NCBI GenBank assembly: GCA_031550725.1
Contig: JAVBOH010000011.1
Span: 1 to 64,000, forward strand
DNA from: UBA946 sp031550725
GTDB taxonomy: Bacteria; Bacillota; Clostridia; Oscillospirales; Ruminococcaceae
Direction of reading: 5' to 3'
DNA: 64,000 bases
This document shows, piece by piece, positions 52,319 to 61,895 of the stretch. The stretch's first letter is position 1. Each line of letters begins with the position of its first letter. Both the position numbers and the translations under genes were made by a program. The notes below the pieces were generated by a model. It did no database searches, was not told the DNA's origin, and saw only the letters and a program-made list of their open reading frames with translations.

Positions 52319-52722
52319 CTATTGAATAGCGTATTTTTTGAGGTTCATGGCAACGAACTTAAGCCTAACCCAATTAGTAACTTGAGTTAAGTCTCTGTAA
52401 AGTGTGTAACGCATAGAATATTTTTCTTTAGCGTCAGCAAACACTCTTTCAATTGTTTCTTTACGTTTGGTCTTTTGTATGGCAAAACTGGTATTCTATT
52501 GTCGTCCATTACTCTTTTGCATATGTGCTTTATTATTACCATTTTGAATAATATCACTGGGGCGATACTTGGTCTTCCATTATCTTCACAGAACTCATAT
52601 ATCTTATCCAAATCTATTGCATTTTCTATTTTTCTTAGTAAATGCTCTGCTGGCACAAAGTCTTCTATGTTTAATAATTCGTATTGTTCTCTATCTTTTT
52701 TATTCTTTACTATAATCTTTAT
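52319..52722 (-). pseudogene. IS1182-like transposase remnant
   Basis: The first part (VPAEHLLRKIENAIDLDKIYEF and NGRPSIAPVILFKMVIIKH) matches the N terminus of IS1182-family transposases. It jumps to RIPVLPYKRP, a motif from the middle of the normal protein, showing an internal deletion. After about 52462 the family's C-terminal motif (KETIERVFADAKEKY to MNLKKYAI) continues in another frame and ends at TAG (52319-52321). Less than a third of a normal transposase remains, with a frameshift, so it is inactive. Confidence 0.85.
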
Positions 52723-52751
52723 CTCCCTATATCATTATACCACATAAACGC

Positions 52752-52781
52752 AAAAAAGACCAGCGAAAGCTGGTCTTTTTT
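52752..52781. terminator. Bidirectional terminator downstream of fhs
   Basis: A 13-bp stem, AAAAAAGACCAGC (52752-52764) with GCTGGTCTTTTTT (52769-52781), around a GAAA tetraloop, with T tracts on both strands. For the leftward fhs gene it ends the transcript. Confidence 0.9.
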
Positions 52782-52791
52782 GACAGACTGA

Positions 52792-52812
52792 CGGGCGATT
52801 AATAATCGCCCG
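52792..52812. repeat. REP-like palindrome, second copy
   Basis: A 21-base palindrome with arms CGGGCGATTA and TAATCGCCCG and a single central base. It is the same core as the arms at 43730-43794, here as a single unit beside the fhs terminator. Confidence 0.8.
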
Positions 52813-52866
52813 CATTTCAAAATTATTTATTTTGTGAAATTATTTCAATAATTTTTATTATTCACG

Positions 52867-54537
52867 TTAGAACAATCCAGAAATATTGCCATCATTATCA
52901 CAATCAATCTTAAGTGCCGCAGGAGCCTTTGGAAGTCCAGGCATAATCATGATATCGCCAGTTAATGCAACAACAAATCCAGCACCAGCAGAAAGCTTAA
53001 CATCACGAACTGTAATGCTGAAATTTTCAGGTTTGCCAAGCTTAGTCATATCATCAGAAAGCGAATACTGTGTTTTAGCAACACAAACAGGAATATTACC
53101 ATAGCCCAAGTCGTTGATTTCCTTTATAGCCGTTTGAGCCTGTGCAGTGAAAATCACGCCGTCAGCACGGTAAATCTCTTTCGCAATTGTATTAAGCTTA
53201 TCCTCAATAGAAAGCTTTTCATCATAAATAGGCTTGAAATCAGCAGCTTTATTTTCAATGGTATGACATACCTTTTGTGCAAGGTCAGTACCACCCTCGC
53301 CGCCTTTTGCAAATATCTCTGCAAGTGAAACCTCTACACCCATATTTTCGCAGAATTCCTTAATAACAGCAATTTCAGCGTCACTGTCAGCATAGAAACG
53401 GTTAATCGCAACTACAACAGGCACACCAAACTTCTGCATATTTTCAATATGTGTCTGCAAGTTAATGATACCCTTTTTCAAAGCATCAACATTTTCATTA
53501 GAAAGATCAGCCTTTAAAACACCACCATTATATTTAAGCGCACGGATAGTCGCAACAAGCACAACACAAGATGGCTTAAGTCCTGCATAACGACACTTTA
53601 TATCAAAGAACTTCTCTGCACCAAGGTCAGAACCGAAGCCTGCCTCAGTAATACAGTAATCACCAAGCTTTAACGCTAGCTTAGTAGCACGAACGGAGTT
53701 ACATCCATGAGCAATATTAGCAAATGGACCACCATGCATGATAGCAGGAGTGTTTTCCAAGGTCTGAACGAGGTTTGGCTTTAGCGCATCCTTAAGAAGT
53801 GCCGTCATAGCACCCTCTGCCTGCAAATCACGAGCATAAACAGGCTTGTTGTCATAGGTATATGCAACAAGAATATTGCCAAGACGCTTTTTAAGGTCTG
53901 CAAGGTCAGCAGCAAGACAAAGAATAGCCATAACCTCAGTCGCAACAGTTATACGGAAACTATCCTGACGAGGAACGCCATTAATCTTGCCACCCATACC
54001 AACAACACAGTTACGCAAGGCTCTGTCGTTCATATCAAGGCATCTGTCAATCATAATGCGGCGCTGGTCAATATTAAGCTCATTCCCCTGCTGCATATGA
54101 TTATCAATCAAAGCACAAAGCAAGTTGTTAGCAGCAGTAATAGCGTGCATATCTCCAGTGAAATGCAGGTTGATATCCTCCATAGGAACAACCTGAGCAT
54201 AACCACCGCCTGCAGCACCACCCTTAACGCCAAATACTGGACCCAAAGATGGCTCACGCAAAGCAAGAACAGCGTTTTTGTTAATCTTCGCCATAGCCTC
54301 TGCAAGACCAACAGAAATAGTAGTTTTACCCTCACCAGCAGGTGTAGGATTTATAGCAGTAACAAGAATTAGCTTGCCATCTGGCTTTTCAGCAGTCTTA
54401 GCAAAAAGCTCCTCAGTAAGCTTAGCCTTATAATGACCATATGGTTCAATATCATCCTCGGAAATACCTAGATTTTTCGCAATCTCAGTGATTTTCAGCA
54501 TTTTCGCCTGCTGTGCAATTTCAATATCAGATAACAT
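52867..54537 (-). CDS. fhs: Formate-tetrahydrofolate ligase
   Basis: 556 residues, typical length. It uses ATP to join formate to tetrahydrofolate, giving 10-formyl-THF for purine synthesis and one-carbon metabolism in anaerobes. The P-loop is NPTPAGEGKTT; EPSLGPVFGVKGGAAGGGYAQV in part (residues about 95-115) and FANIAHGCNS are conserved. The ATG at 54537 is eight bases after AGAGGA; an ATG three codons earlier overlaps it. It stands alone with its own terminator. Confidence 0.97.
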   Translation of the reverse strand: MLSDIEIAQQAKMLKITEIAKNLGISEDDIEPYGHYKAKLTEELFAKTAEKPDGKLILVTAINPTPAGEGKTTISVGLAEAMAKINKNAVLALREPSLGPVFGVKGGAAGGGYAQVVPMEDINLHFTGDMHAITAANNLLCALIDNHMQQGNELNIDQRRIMIDRCLDMNDRALRNCVVGMGGKINGVPRQDSFRITVATEVMAILCLAADLADLKKRLGNILVAYTYDNKPVYARDLQAEGAMTALLKDALKPNLVQTLENTPAIMHGGPFANIAHGCNSVRATKLALKLGDYCITEAGFGSDLGAEKFFDIKCRYAGLKPSCVVLVATIRALKYNGGVLKADLSNENVDALKKGIINLQTHIENMQKFGVPVVVAINRFYADSDAEIAVIKEFCENMGVEVSLAEIFAKGGEGGTDLAQKVCHTIENKAADFKPIYDEKLSIEDKLNTIAKEIYRADGVIFTAQAQTAIKEINDLGYGNIPVCVAKTQYSLSDDMTKLGKPENFSITVRDVKLSAGAGFVVALTGDIMIMPGLPKAPAALKIDCDNDGNISGLF

Positions 54538-54621
54538 TTCAATCATCCTCTCAAAAACAAAATATTACCTTTATTATACCATATATCAATCATAAATACC
54601 ACTGCCAATTTTACTAAAAAA

Positions 54622-55884
54622 TTACTGTATTTCGTCAAGATAACTTAAATCCATTACATATAAATAATCATCATACAGCGATTTAAGTATAATTTTATAA
54701 CCATTAGTTAGTGGAACAGAAAGCCATCCAGTATTTTGGAAGGAAAATTCATCAACTACATCACCAGTATCAGAATTTACAACTAAAAATTTCATACCAT
54801 TCATTCCATTGTCAGCACCAAAAAGCAAATACTTTCCATCAGCAAAGAAATAATTACTGCTATATTGATATCCGTCTGAAAGAGTGCTTTTATCAATAAA
54901 GGCTGTTGTTTCAAGAGTATCAGCATCAGTTGTATAAATTATACCTTCCTGCCAGCCCATATCATACATTTCTGAATATATTTTACCGTTATAATAACAA
55001 AAAGGCGTAACATTGTGGGTGTCATCAACATCCCTTGCTGTATTGGTTGTAAAATCATACACACCAAATCCCCATGTACATTCCCAACCACCAGTAGTAT
55101 AAACAAAACGGTTTTCATCTATTTCAAATGTTACACTTTGATGTCTGTTGGTTTTATCGTAAGGTTCAGTGTACTTACCAGCAACAATTATTTCATCGCT
55201 ATTAGCATCATAAATGCTGTATTCATTATAGTAATAATAATGATTTCCGCACGACTGCAAATACATTGCATTTTCATCATTCTGAATAATAGCACTGTCA
55301 AAATCCTTTGTTATTACCAACGTTTTATTAGGTACATATCGACTGTCGTCATAATCATAATTACAAATATCAAACTCGCAAAGAGTATTATCAGCAAGTG
55401 ATGAATTACGCATAAAAATATATTGATTATATATATCATCAGCAGGCAAACTTAGATGATACATTAGAATTTTACTATTTCTATCATAAAATTTAAAGTT
55501 CCACTGCATTTCTTCTTCAAGGCAATTACTGTTTTCATATGTCAGATAGTAAAAACACATCGTATTGCTGTCAACATACATAAAATCCATATTAGGTATC
55601 CATTGTGGTCTGAATTCGCCATACATTTCTCTGATGTCATATTCATATGTACCCTTAGGCAAGACAACTTCGCTCTTTACTTCAACTTCTGTTTGAGAAG
55701 TTTCTGTTAGTTGAGTTAATTGTGGTGCAGTTGTATTTTGCGTTGTAGTAATTTGTTCAGTTTCAGTTTGCGTTATTGTTTCCGTTTCTGTTTGATTTAT
55801 CTCATCATTTGATTTTGCGCACGAAGATAAAGTCAATGCCAATAATATTGCCGATAATGCCATTATAAATATTTTATTTTTCAT
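54622..55884 (-). CDS. Lipoprotein, tandem paralogue 1
   Basis: 420 residues from the ATG at 55884 (GGGGTG seven bases upstream). An N-terminal lipoprotein signal has lipobox LSSC (Cys at about residue 22). A Thr/Gln/Glu-rich linker of about 45 residues, and then a beta-rich domain with repeated patterns such as GKYLLFGADNGMNG and YLYVMDLSYLDEI follow; the spacing suggests a beta-propeller-like fold. It closely matches the next gene along its length, so they are a tandem duplication. Exposed outside the membrane; function unknown. Confidence 0.7.
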   Translation of the reverse strand: MKNKIFIMALSAILLALTLSSCAKSNDEINQTETETITQTETEQITTTQNTTAPQLTQLTETSQTEVEVKSEVVLPKGTYEYDIREMYGEFRPQWIPNMDFMYVDSNTMCFYYLTYENSNCLEEEMQWNFKFYDRNSKILMYHLSLPADDIYNQYIFMRNSSLADNTLCEFDICNYDYDDSRYVPNKTLVITKDFDSAIIQNDENAMYLQSCGNHYYYYNEYSIYDANSDEIIVAGKYTEPYDKTNRHQSVTFEIDENRFVYTTGGWECTWGFGVYDFTTNTARDVDDTHNVTPFCYYNGKIYSEMYDMGWQEGIIYTTDADTLETTAFIDKSTLSDGYQYSSNYFFADGKYLLFGADNGMNGMKFLVVNSDTGDVVDEFSFQNTGWLSVPLTNGYKIILKSLYDDYLYVMDLSYLDEIQ

Positions 55885-55902
55885 GTTAATCACCCCAAAA
55901 AA

Positions 55903-57159
55903 TCACAGTATTTCATCAAGATAACTTAAATCCATTACATATAAATAATTATTATCTCTTGATTTAAGTATAATCTTATAGCCATCAATTAACGAAATGC
56001 TAAGACATCCAGTATTTTCAAAGAAAAATTCATCAACAATTTCACCTGTATCAGAATTCACCGCCAAAAATTTCATGCCATCCATATCATTATCAGCACC
56101 AAAAAGCAAATACTTACCATCAGCAAATATATAATTATTGCTGTATTGATATCCGTCAGCAAGTTTATTTTTATACAAAAATGCTGTTGTTTCAAGGGTA
56201 TTAATATCAGTAATATAAATTATATCTTCTTCCCAATCCATATTATATATTTCTGAATATATTTTACCATTATAATATCCAAAAGGGAAAGCATTATGAG
56301 TTCCAACAACATCCCTAGTTTCATTAGTTGTATAATCATAAATTCCAAATCCACAAGTCCATGCCCAGCCATCTGATTGGTACACAAAACGTTTTTCGTC
56401 TATCCCAAATTTAATATTTTGAATTCTATTACTCTTATGGTCAACTCCATAATATTCACCAGCAACAATAATTTCATCACTTTCAGCATCATATATGTTA
56501 CAGTCGTTATAATAATAATTATAATCTCCGAACGAATGAATATGTTTTATCCCCTCGTCATGATGAATTATTTCATAAGTATAATCTTTATTAATTCTTA
56601 TTGTGTTTTCAACAAAGAATGAATAACTGCCAAATGAATAATAACACATATAAAATTCACACAGAACATCATCTGGTAATGATGAATTGCGCATATCAAT
56701 TAAATTATAGCTTTTTACTGTATCAGGCACAGTAATGTGCAAGTTTTGCGTTTTGCTTTCAATATCAAAAATTTTAAACTGCCAATGTGTTTCATTATCA
56801 TTTTTATCACTATAACCTTTATAATGAAAACAAATAGTATCATCATCAATATATGTAAAACCCAAATTTGACGACAATTCTAGTTTCTTCTCACCATACA
56901 ACTCATTCAAATCAACTGCATATGTGTTCTTTGGCAAAACAACTTCAGGCTTTACTTCAACTTCTGTTTGAGTAGTTTCCGTTAGTTCAGTTATTTGAGG
57001 AGCAGTTGTATTTTTTGTAGTAGTAACTTGTTCAGTTTTAGTTTGCGATATAGTTTCCGTATCGATTTGATTTACCTCGTCATTTGATTTTGTGCATGAA
57101 GATAACCCTGATACCAATAATATCGTCGATAATGCTATAATTAATAGTCTGTTTTTCAT
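55903..57159 (-). CDS. Lipoprotein, tandem paralogue 2
   Basis: 418 residues. Signal and lipobox LSSC at about residues 19-22, the same Thr/Glu-rich linker, then the same domain with GKYLLFGADNDMDG and YLYVMDLSYLDEI. Long identical stretches with its downstream neighbour show fairly recent duplication. Middle parts differ more (FYMCYYSFGSYSF against FDICNYDYDDSRY), suggesting that the ligand-facing surface is changing. GGGGTG is eight bases before the ATG. It is transcribed before its twin. Confidence 0.7.
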   Translation of the reverse strand: MKNRLLIIALSTILLVSGLSSCTKSNDEVNQIDTETISQTKTEQVTTTKNTTAPQITELTETTQTEVEVKPEVVLPKNTYAVDLNELYGEKKLELSSNLGFTYIDDDTICFHYKGYSDKNDNETHWQFKIFDIESKTQNLHITVPDTVKSYNLIDMRNSSLPDDVLCEFYMCYYSFGSYSFFVENTIRINKDYTYEIIHHDEGIKHIHSFGDYNYYYNDCNIYDAESDEIIVAGEYYGVDHKSNRIQNIKFGIDEKRFVYQSDGWAWTCGFGIYDYTTNETRDVVGTHNAFPFGYYNGKIYSEIYNMDWEEDIIYITDINTLETTAFLYKNKLADGYQYSNNYIFADGKYLLFGADNDMDGMKFLAVNSDTGEIVDEFFFENTGCLSISLIDGYKIILKSRDNNYLYVMDLSYLDEIL

Positions 57160-57276
57160 AATGTCAACACCCCAATTTTATACTTTAATAAGATTATACC
57201 ATACCCTAAAAATATATCAATAGCTGTTCCAAACTGACATTGCAATGTTATCATATTGTAATATGTACAACGTAAA

Positions 57277-57313
57277 AAGGCAATACCACATAAATATAAT
57301 ACGGTATTGCCTT
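57277..57313 (-). terminator. Terminator of the CapA-like gene
   Basis: An 11-bp perfect stem, AAGGCAATACC (57277-57287) with GGTATTGCCTT (57303-57313), is followed on the minus strand by TTTTTACG. It directly follows the CapA-like gene's stop codon. Confidence 0.85.
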
Positions 57314-57318
57314 AATTT

Positions 57319-58587
57319 TTATATTACAAGAAATTTTTCATTGATAGTATTTTCCAGCACACTCTTTATATAATCATAGCTAAACTTACTGTTTGAACGC
57401 ACCCCATGTGCACTTGCAAGCTCTGCGGTATAATCGGAAAATTTATATATCTTCACATTTGCATAACCATACTCATAATGGGTAACAATAGGCACAAGCT
57501 TAATATTGCTGAATACAGGCTGTTTGTCACGGGCAGGTGCATCATCAAGCAGCACCATAACATCAAACTGCAAGATACCTCCTATTAGATTTTGTCCGAC
57601 ACTTTGTGCGGAAATAAAATTACCAAGCGAGTATGCACATATTGCCTGCGAGCCATCCTCACGGTCAATAAGCTCAATATCACGCAGAACATGAGGATGA
57701 TTGCCAATAATAATATCCGCACCAGCTTCAGCAAGCTTTTTCGCAGTTTCACGCTGATAATCAGAAATTATATCGGAATTTTCAACACCCCAGTGTAATG
57801 CGACAACACATACATCGGAAATTTCACTAGCTTTCTTTATCTCACTAACCATAAGGTCAATATTAAAAGCATCACCAATTATCATTTCGGAGTCAGACGG
57901 CAGGCTTAAACCATTCAAATGCTCTGTGTATGACAAATAGGAAAATGTAACGCCGTTTATTTCATTTGTGCGGATATTATCTCTGTCCTGCGCATTTCGG
58001 TATGCACCTGCCACTGTTGCGTTATCCTTTGTGTCCCAGTAATCAAGACAAGCCTTTAAGCCATCCTCGTTTTTATCAAGCGTATGATTATTTGCAATGG
58101 TGAAAACATCAAAGCCAATATCAAGCATATGATTTCCAAGTGCAATTGGCGAGTTAAATCTAGGATACGTTGATGGTGCATAAATATCATTGCAGATAAG
58201 TGTTTCCTGATTTATAACGGCAACATCAGCTTTGGATATTATATCCGCAACATTTTCATATGCAAAGGTAAAATCATAGCCATCATCATTGTCACGAGCT
58301 TGTGCCTGCTTATAAATACTTGAATGAATGAGATTGTCACCAACTGCAAGAAAACTTATATTTGCAAATTCCGGTGGTTTTTGCGTTATAACAGGAGGTT
58401 CTGTAACAGTAGTAGTCGGCGGTTCTGTAACAGACGGAGGTACTTCCGCATCTTTACCTGCCTCAAAGTCCTCGACAGTGATATTTACAGGAATTGCAGG
58501 CTCCTCTGAAACGCTTTTGCATCCGAACAGCATAACAGAAACGCATAACATTAAAGAAAGCAGTATTCTGTTTTTATTTTTTATCAT
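57319..58587 (-). CDS. CapA family lipoprotein (PGA_cap metallophosphatase-like)
   Basis: 422 residues. A signal peptide ends in lipobox LFGC (Cys23), followed by a Pro/Thr/Val-rich linker to about residue 70. The CapA domain carries ISFLAVGDNLIHSSIY, NQETLICND, ANNHTLDKNEDG, LHWGVENS and IIGNHPHVLRDIE, which supply the metal ligands of the calcineurin-like fold. Members take part in poly-gamma-glutamate capsule formation in Bacillus. No other capsule genes are nearby, so the substrate here is open. TAGGATATT precedes the ATG. Confidence 0.85.
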   Translation of the reverse strand: MIKNKNRILLSLMLCVSVMLFGCKSVSEEPAIPVNITVEDFEAGKDAEVPPSVTEPPTTTVTEPPVITQKPPEFANISFLAVGDNLIHSSIYKQAQARDNDDGYDFTFAYENVADIISKADVAVINQETLICNDIYAPSTYPRFNSPIALGNHMLDIGFDVFTIANNHTLDKNEDGLKACLDYWDTKDNATVAGAYRNAQDRDNIRTNEINGVTFSYLSYTEHLNGLSLPSDSEMIIGDAFNIDLMVSEIKKASEISDVCVVALHWGVENSDIISDYQRETAKKLAEAGADIIIGNHPHVLRDIELIDREDGSQAICAYSLGNFISAQSVGQNLIGGILQFDVMVLLDDAPARDKQPVFSNIKLVPIVTHYEYGYANVKIYKFSDYTAELASAHGVRSNSKFSYDYIKSVLENTINEKFLVI

Positions 58588-58685
58588 AATATCCTACCGA
58601 CACCTTTCATTTTATCTTAAAGAACATTATATACTATTTTTATTAATATTTCAACTCAAAAAATATATTATATGCCATAATTCTA

Positions 58686-58714
58686 TTGCATTTGCATGGG
58701 TAATATTATATAAT
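58686..58714 (+). promoter_or_regulatory. Promoter of the nicotinamidase-like gene
   Basis: TTGCAT (58686-58691) and a perfect TATAAT (58709-58714), 17 bases apart. Just downstream the word CAATATACATT occurs twice in direct succession (about 58728-58750), a possible regulator site. Confidence 0.65.
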
Positions 58715-58801
58715 AATGATATAGTTCAATATACATTGCAATATACATTCTTTCCTTTTGTAATACCAATATTCAAATTAAATTTATAAGGAGGATTTTA
58801 C

Positions 58802-59470
58802 ATGAGAAAGTTTGATGAAAAAACCATTACAGGATGCGTGGATGCAATTGAGGGTCTTATTAATGAGATACAAAATCTGGAGAGTATTAACTTTTCTGAT
58901 TTCAAACCAGACAATACAGCATTGATTGTTGTTGATGTTATTAATGGTTTTATCCGTGAGGGAGCAATGGCGTCATCGCAGATTGAAAGTGTTATCTCTC
59001 CAATTGAAAAGCTTATGAAAAGCTGCAATGCTGTTGATATACCTATTATTGCATTTGCTGACTGCCATAAAGACGGCTGTGCAGAATTTAATTCATTTCC
59101 GCCGCATTGTATAGATAAGACTAGCGAGAGTGAGCTTGTTGATGAACTTAAAAAAGTTGGCGGCTATTTCCTTATGAAGAAAAACTCCACTAATGGTTTC
59201 CATGAGAAAGATTTTTTACAGTGTTTAATTCAAAATCCAAATACAAATACTTTTATTGTAACTGGTGACTGCACCGATATTTGTGTTTTGCAGCTATGTC
59301 TTAGCTTACAGACTTGGTATAATCAGCAGAATAAAAAGGTGAAGATTATTGTTCCTGCTAATTGTGTTGAAACATATGATGCACCATATCATAACAGCTA
59401 TTTGATGAATATTGCTTCCTATAAGCTTATGATAGACAGCGGTGTAAAATTCGTATCTGAAATTGTGTAA
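58802..59470 (+). CDS. pncA: Isochorismatase-family cysteine hydrolase, probable nicotinamidase
   Basis: 222 residues. Catalytic triad: D45 in VVDVINGF, a lysine at 126-127 in LMKKNSTNGF, and C161 in GDCTDICV. Possible metal ligands are D87 and H89 in FADCHKDG, and H102 in PPHCID, as in nicotinamidases. The N-terminal 35 residues are extra compared with PncA of E. coli. It is 92 bases upstream of the nicotinate phosphoribosyltransferase gene, which would use its product, so deamidation of nicotinamide is the best guess. GGAGG stands eight bases before the ATG. Confidence 0.82.
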   Translation: MRKFDEKTITGCVDAIEGLINEIQNLESINFSDFKPDNTALIVVDVINGFIREGAMASSQIESVISPIEKLMKSCNAVDIPIIAFADCHKDGCAEFNSFPPHCIDKTSESELVDELKKVGGYFLMKKNSTNGFHEKDFLQCLIQNPNTNTFIVTGDCTDICVLQLCLSLQTWYNQQNKKVKIIVPANCVETYDAPYHNSYLMNIASYKLMIDSGVKFVSEIV

Positions 59471-59493
59471 GATAGTTTTAAATTTATCAATGC

Positions 59494-59522
59494 TTGACAT
59501 ATAATCACAATGAGTATATAAT
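59494..59522 (+). promoter_or_regulatory. Consensus promoter of pncB
   Basis: A perfect TTGACA (59494-59499) and a perfect TATAAT (59517-59522) with a 17-base spacer, directly upstream of pncB. Confidence 0.88.
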
Positions 59523-59562
59523 TATTTATATGAAATAATTGTCAGAGAAAGGACACATCAAA

Positions 59563-61011
59563 ATGTATAATAATCAAAGAAATCTCTCGATGCTTCTCGA
59601 TTTTTACGAGCTTACAATGGCAAATGGATATATAAAGAACAACATTGGTGAAAAGACGTCATACTTCGAGATGTTTTTCAGAAGTGTTCCGGACAATGGC
59701 GGTTTTGCGATTATGGCTGGTCTTGATACCCTTATTGATTATCTTAAAAATCTTAAATTTACAGAGGATGATATTACCTATTTAAAGAGTAAGGAGATTT
59801 TCGATGAAGATTTTCTTGATTATCTTCGCAATTTTAAATTTGTATGCGATGTTTGGGCAGTTCCAGAGGGTACGCCGATTTTCCCAAACGAGCCGCTTAT
59901 TATAGTAAAAGGTCCTGCTATTCAGGCGCAGATGATTGAAACTATGGTGCTTATTTGCATAAATCATCAGAGTATGATTGCAACAAAGGCTAACCGAATT
60001 GTGCGTGCTGCTGACGGACGTCCTGTTATGGAGTTTGGGTCTAGACGTGCGCAAGGGTTTGATGGTGCTGTTTATGGCGCAAGAGCTGCATATATTGGCG
60101 GCTGCAGCGGAACAGCCTGCGCAATCGCCGACAGAGATTTGCAGACTCCTGCTTTAGGCACAATGGCGCATTCATGGGTGCAGATGTTTGATACTGAGCT
60201 TGATGCTTTTCGTGCATATGCTGATTGTTATCCTAACAGCACGACCCTGCTTGTTGATACATACAACGTTTTAAAATCTGGTGTGCCTAATGCTATTACC
60301 GTTTTTAAGGAATTAAGAGAAAAAGGCGGCAGTAATTTTGGTATTCGTATTGATAGCGGAGATATAACTTACCTATCCAAAAAGGCTCGCAAAATGCTTG
60401 ATGAGGCAGGACTTTCCGAGGTTAAAATTGTCGTTTCCAACTCACTTGATGAAATGATTATCCGTGATATTCTTTTGCAGGGAGCAAAGGTTGACAGCTT
60501 TGGTGTTGGTGAAAGGCTTATTGCATCAGCATCTGCACCTGTTTTCGGTGGTGTTTATAAGCTTGTTGCAACCGATGAAAATGGCGTTATTACACCTAAG
60601 ATAAAACTTTCCGAAAATGTTACAAAAATCACAAACCCTCATTTTAAGGAGCTTTGGAGATTTTATGATAACCTCACAGGCAAGTCAATGGCTGATGTCA
60701 TGACTGAATTTGGCGAGGAAATTGACCAGTCAAAGACTTATGAAATCTTCGACCCAGAGTTTACCTACAAGCGTAAAACCCTTGAAAATTATACTGCCGT
60801 TAAGCTTTTAAAGCCTATTTTTGAAAAAGGTGAATGTGTATATACCTGCCCTCCTGTGCATGAAATCCGTGATTATTGTGCAGCACAGGTTGATACTCTT
60901 TGGGATGAACTCAAGCGTTTTGAATATCCTCATAAATATTATGTTGACCTATCACAAAAGCTTTGGGACATCAAGGACGCTCTTCTTCGCAAGGTTTACG
61001 GAAATAAGTAG
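59563..61011 (+). CDS. pncB: Nicotinate phosphoribosyltransferase
   Basis: 482 residues from the ATG at 59563 (AGAAAGGA nine bases upstream). It makes nicotinate mononucleotide from nicotinate, PRPP and ATP, the entry step of NAD salvage. The start LLDFYELTMANGY, the MEFGSRRAQGFDGAVYGARAAYIGG segment (as a pattern near residue 155), the HSWVQMF histidine motif and GIRIDSGDI are typical of the Firmicutes form. Placed after a nicotinamidase-like gene, with its own strong promoter. The end overlaps a decayed gene on the other strand. Confidence 0.95.
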   Translation: MYNNQRNLSMLLDFYELTMANGYIKNNIGEKTSYFEMFFRSVPDNGGFAIMAGLDTLIDYLKNLKFTEDDITYLKSKEIFDEDFLDYLRNFKFVCDVWAVPEGTPIFPNEPLIIVKGPAIQAQMIETMVLICINHQSMIATKANRIVRAADGRPVMEFGSRRAQGFDGAVYGARAAYIGGCSGTACAIADRDLQTPALGTMAHSWVQMFDTELDAFRAYADCYPNSTTLLVDTYNVLKSGVPNAITVFKELREKGGSNFGIRIDSGDITYLSKKARKMLDEAGLSEVKIVVSNSLDEMIIRDILLQGAKVDSFGVGERLIASASAPVFGGVYKLVATDENGVITPKIKLSENVTKITNPHFKELWRFYDNLTGKSMADVMTEFGEEIDQSKTYEIFDPEFTYKRKTLENYTAVKLLKPIFEKGECVYTCPPVHEIRDYCAAQVDTLWDELKRFEYPHKYYVDLSQKLWDIKDALLRKVYGNK

Positions 61012-61309
61012 GATTTTCCTCCATCTTGTTATACATTTGAATTATTAAGCTTGCACCGCATATCATACCAATTTCCATGTATACTTCATCAGCGGTGCAG
61101 CTATAATTGATAAAATGCTTAAAGGCTTCATCGAATTCATCATCGTTAGGAAAATTTTCTCTGAGAAATTCTAATGCTTATTTTTGCGCATCATCAATTC
61201 TTTGCTGATATATTTGATTAGTATTCTCGTGGTTTTCCAAGCCACTCAATAAAAATCCTCTTATTTGTTCTATGCTGCTACGTTCAAATATTTCTGATAT
61301 GTAACTCAT
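60971..61309 (-). pseudogene. Small protein gene broken by a nonsense codon
   Basis: From an ATG at 61309 (GAGAGG upstream and a consensus promoter) the frame reads MSYISEIFERSSIEQIRGFL to residue 43, then TAA (61178-61180). The same frame goes on with ALEFLRENFPNDDEFDEAFK and MEIGMICGASLIIQMY to about 61012 and stops at 60971-60973. The composition resembles the DUF6809 type of small phage-associated proteins, a guess. One point mutation seems to have broken it. It is divergent from an XRE regulator. Confidence 0.65.
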
Positions 61310-61340
61310 GTTTTCGTATCCTCTCAATATACTTTATTAT

Positions 61341-61369
61341 ATTATATACCGTTTTATCGTATTTGTCAA
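61341..61369 (-). promoter_or_regulatory. Consensus promoter of the broken small gene
   Basis: On the minus strand a perfect TTGACA (61364-61369) and a perfect TATAAT (61341-61346) are 17 bases apart. TTTATCG occurs on both sides (about 61353 and 61382), which may be binding half-sites for the divergent XRE regulator. Confidence 0.8.
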
Positions 61370-61407
61370 TATACAATACCCATTTATCGAACACAAGGAG
61401 ATAATTT

Positions 61408-61740
61408 ATGCAGTTTTCACAACGATTAACCTCATTAATTAATCAAACTAAACATACTCAAGCTGAATTAGCTCGTTTTGTTAATGTAAAACCAAATACA
61501 GTTAGTGATTGGATTAATAAAAATACAAGTCCTAAAATTGAACATCTATATCTAATTGCCGAATTTTTTAATGTATCTTTCAATTATCTTATGACAGGTA
61601 TGGAAAAAGCTATACCTAATCTAACAAATGATGAACAGCAACTTCTCGAAGTTTACAATAACCTCGAACAAGATGATAAAATCAGGGTATATGAACGTGC
61701 ATTGACGTTATTTGATATATCAAAAAATAATATTTTATGA
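61408..61740 (+). CDS. XRE-family transcriptional regulator
   Basis: 110 residues. A helix-turn-helix domain of the Cro/C1 type spans residues 5-62 (TQAELARFVNVKPNTVSDWINKNTSPKIEHLYLIAEFF as location), followed by NYLMTG, typical of phage-type repressors, and a helical C terminus of 45 residues. AAGGAG lies eight bases before the ATG. It is divergent from a small gene broken by a stop codon; the two may be relics of a mobile element, where the regulator would repress the strong promoter between them. Confidence 0.85.
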   Translation: MQFSQRLTSLINQTKHTQAELARFVNVKPNTVSDWINKNTSPKIEHLYLIAEFFNVSFNYLMTGMEKAIPNLTNDEQQLLEVYNNLEQDDKIRVYERALTLFDISKNNIL

Positions 61741-61895
61741 CAAATTTTGATATTGTCTACTTTCGTTACCACATTCGCTAAGAATTTGTTAAAATATTCA
61801 CTTTTATGAATCGACAATCCATGATATAATGTATATGTACGTAATATGATATAATCGTTTTAACATATATTTTATCTTGGGGTGAGGTGAATTTT

